A stretch of DNA of 5,230 nt, taken from positions 1-5,230 of the forward strand of contig CAKSPR010000066.1 of assembly GCA_934486455.1 (NCBI GenBank), written 5' to 3'. Under the pieces are notes generated by a model. The model was not told where the DNA came from and did no database searches. It saw only the letters and a program-made list of their open reading frames with translations. Source of the stretch: an uncultured Eubacteriales bacterium. GTDB lineage: Bacteria; Bacillota; Clostridia; Oscillospirales; Acutalibacteraceae. Of this stretch, positions 5,155-5,230 are shown piece after piece; within the stretch, counting starts at the first letter, position 1, and each line of letters begins with the position of its first letter. The translations under genes were made by a program, and so were the position numbers.

Positions 5155-5230
5155 TTGACTTAAAATCTCAACAACGCCGTGGCGTCCCAAGGCATGCGAG
5201 CTGGCTCGGCACCGCCGAGACTGAGGGGTA
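5155..5230. repeat. Probable edge of a GC-rich interspersed palindromic repeat; continues past the window
   Basis: Composition changes sharply from AT-rich spacer to GC-rich, non-coding sequence. It contains two tight inverted repeats: ACGCC-GT-GGCGT (5174-5185) and CTCGGC-ACC-GCCGAG (5205-5219), and ends CTGAGGGGTA. The pattern (CCAAGGC, GAGCTGGC, a GC hairpin, CTGAGGGG) resembles an abundant intergenic repeat that I recall from gut Oscillospiraceae-type genomes. There the part between CCAAGG and AGCTGGC is itself a CTCCCCT/AGGGGAG hairpin; here it is reduced to CATGCG. The family match is from memory, not from a search. The left boundary is approximate. Confidence 0.45.

Noticed and set aside
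5155..5160. Plus-strand TTGACT as a -35 box for a gene to the right
   Set aside because: The sequence 17 nt downstream is GC-rich hairpin without a -10 match, and the motif belongs to the probable repeat edge.

Overview
The window holds the promoter-proximal half of a V/A-type ATPase operon, read entirely from the minus strand (right to left). The genes in transcription order are ntpF (peripheral-stalk G/H-like subunit), ntpI (membrane a/I subunit), ntpK (c-ring proteolipid), ntpE (peripheral stalk E), ntpC (C/d-type rotor-socket subunit) and the first 48 codons of ntpG (central-stalk F subunit), which runs off the left edge. This is the order known from Enterococcus hirae (ntpFIKECG-ABD...) and, under other names, from archaea. 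The catalytic A and B subunits and the D shaft subunit are therefore expected just beyond position 1.

The organism is most likely an anaerobic member of the Clostridia, probably a gut Oscillospiraceae/Ruminococcaceae-type bacterium. This is inferred from three things: a V-type ATPase of the Enterococcus/Clostridium style with a two-hairpin proteolipid, strong purine-rich Shine-Dalgarno sites with GCC/CTT-rich coding sequence next to AT-rich intergenic DNA, and a GC-rich palindromic element at the right edge that resembles interspersed repeats I recall from gut Clostridia. The proteolipid keeps every side chain that binds Na+ in the E. hirae c-ring, so the enzyme is predicted to move Na+.

Layout: 1-144 ntpG start (partial); 137-1096 ntpC; 1099-1695 ntpE; 1696-1757 short gap; 1758-2237 ntpK; 2230-4185 ntpI; 4186-4315 an unusually long internal gap with a hairpin; 4316-4627 ntpF; 4628-5230 about 600 bases without a convincing gene. 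That last stretch contains a near-consensus sigma-A promoter (TTGACA-17-TAAAAT, 4997-5025), a predicted leader of roughly 360 nt with several inverted repeats, a weaker upstream promoter candidate, a possible 16-codon mini-ORF, two operator-like palindromes, and the edge of the repeat element.

How the genes work together: I and the K ring form the ion channel and rotor of the membrane sector. C is the socket linking the ring to the central stalk, of which F (NtpG) is part. E and the NtpF product form the peripheral stalks that hold the A3B3 head (encoded outside the window) against rotation. The coding part is a standard operon. The long structured leader is the least explained part. I found no evidence of a wholly new system.
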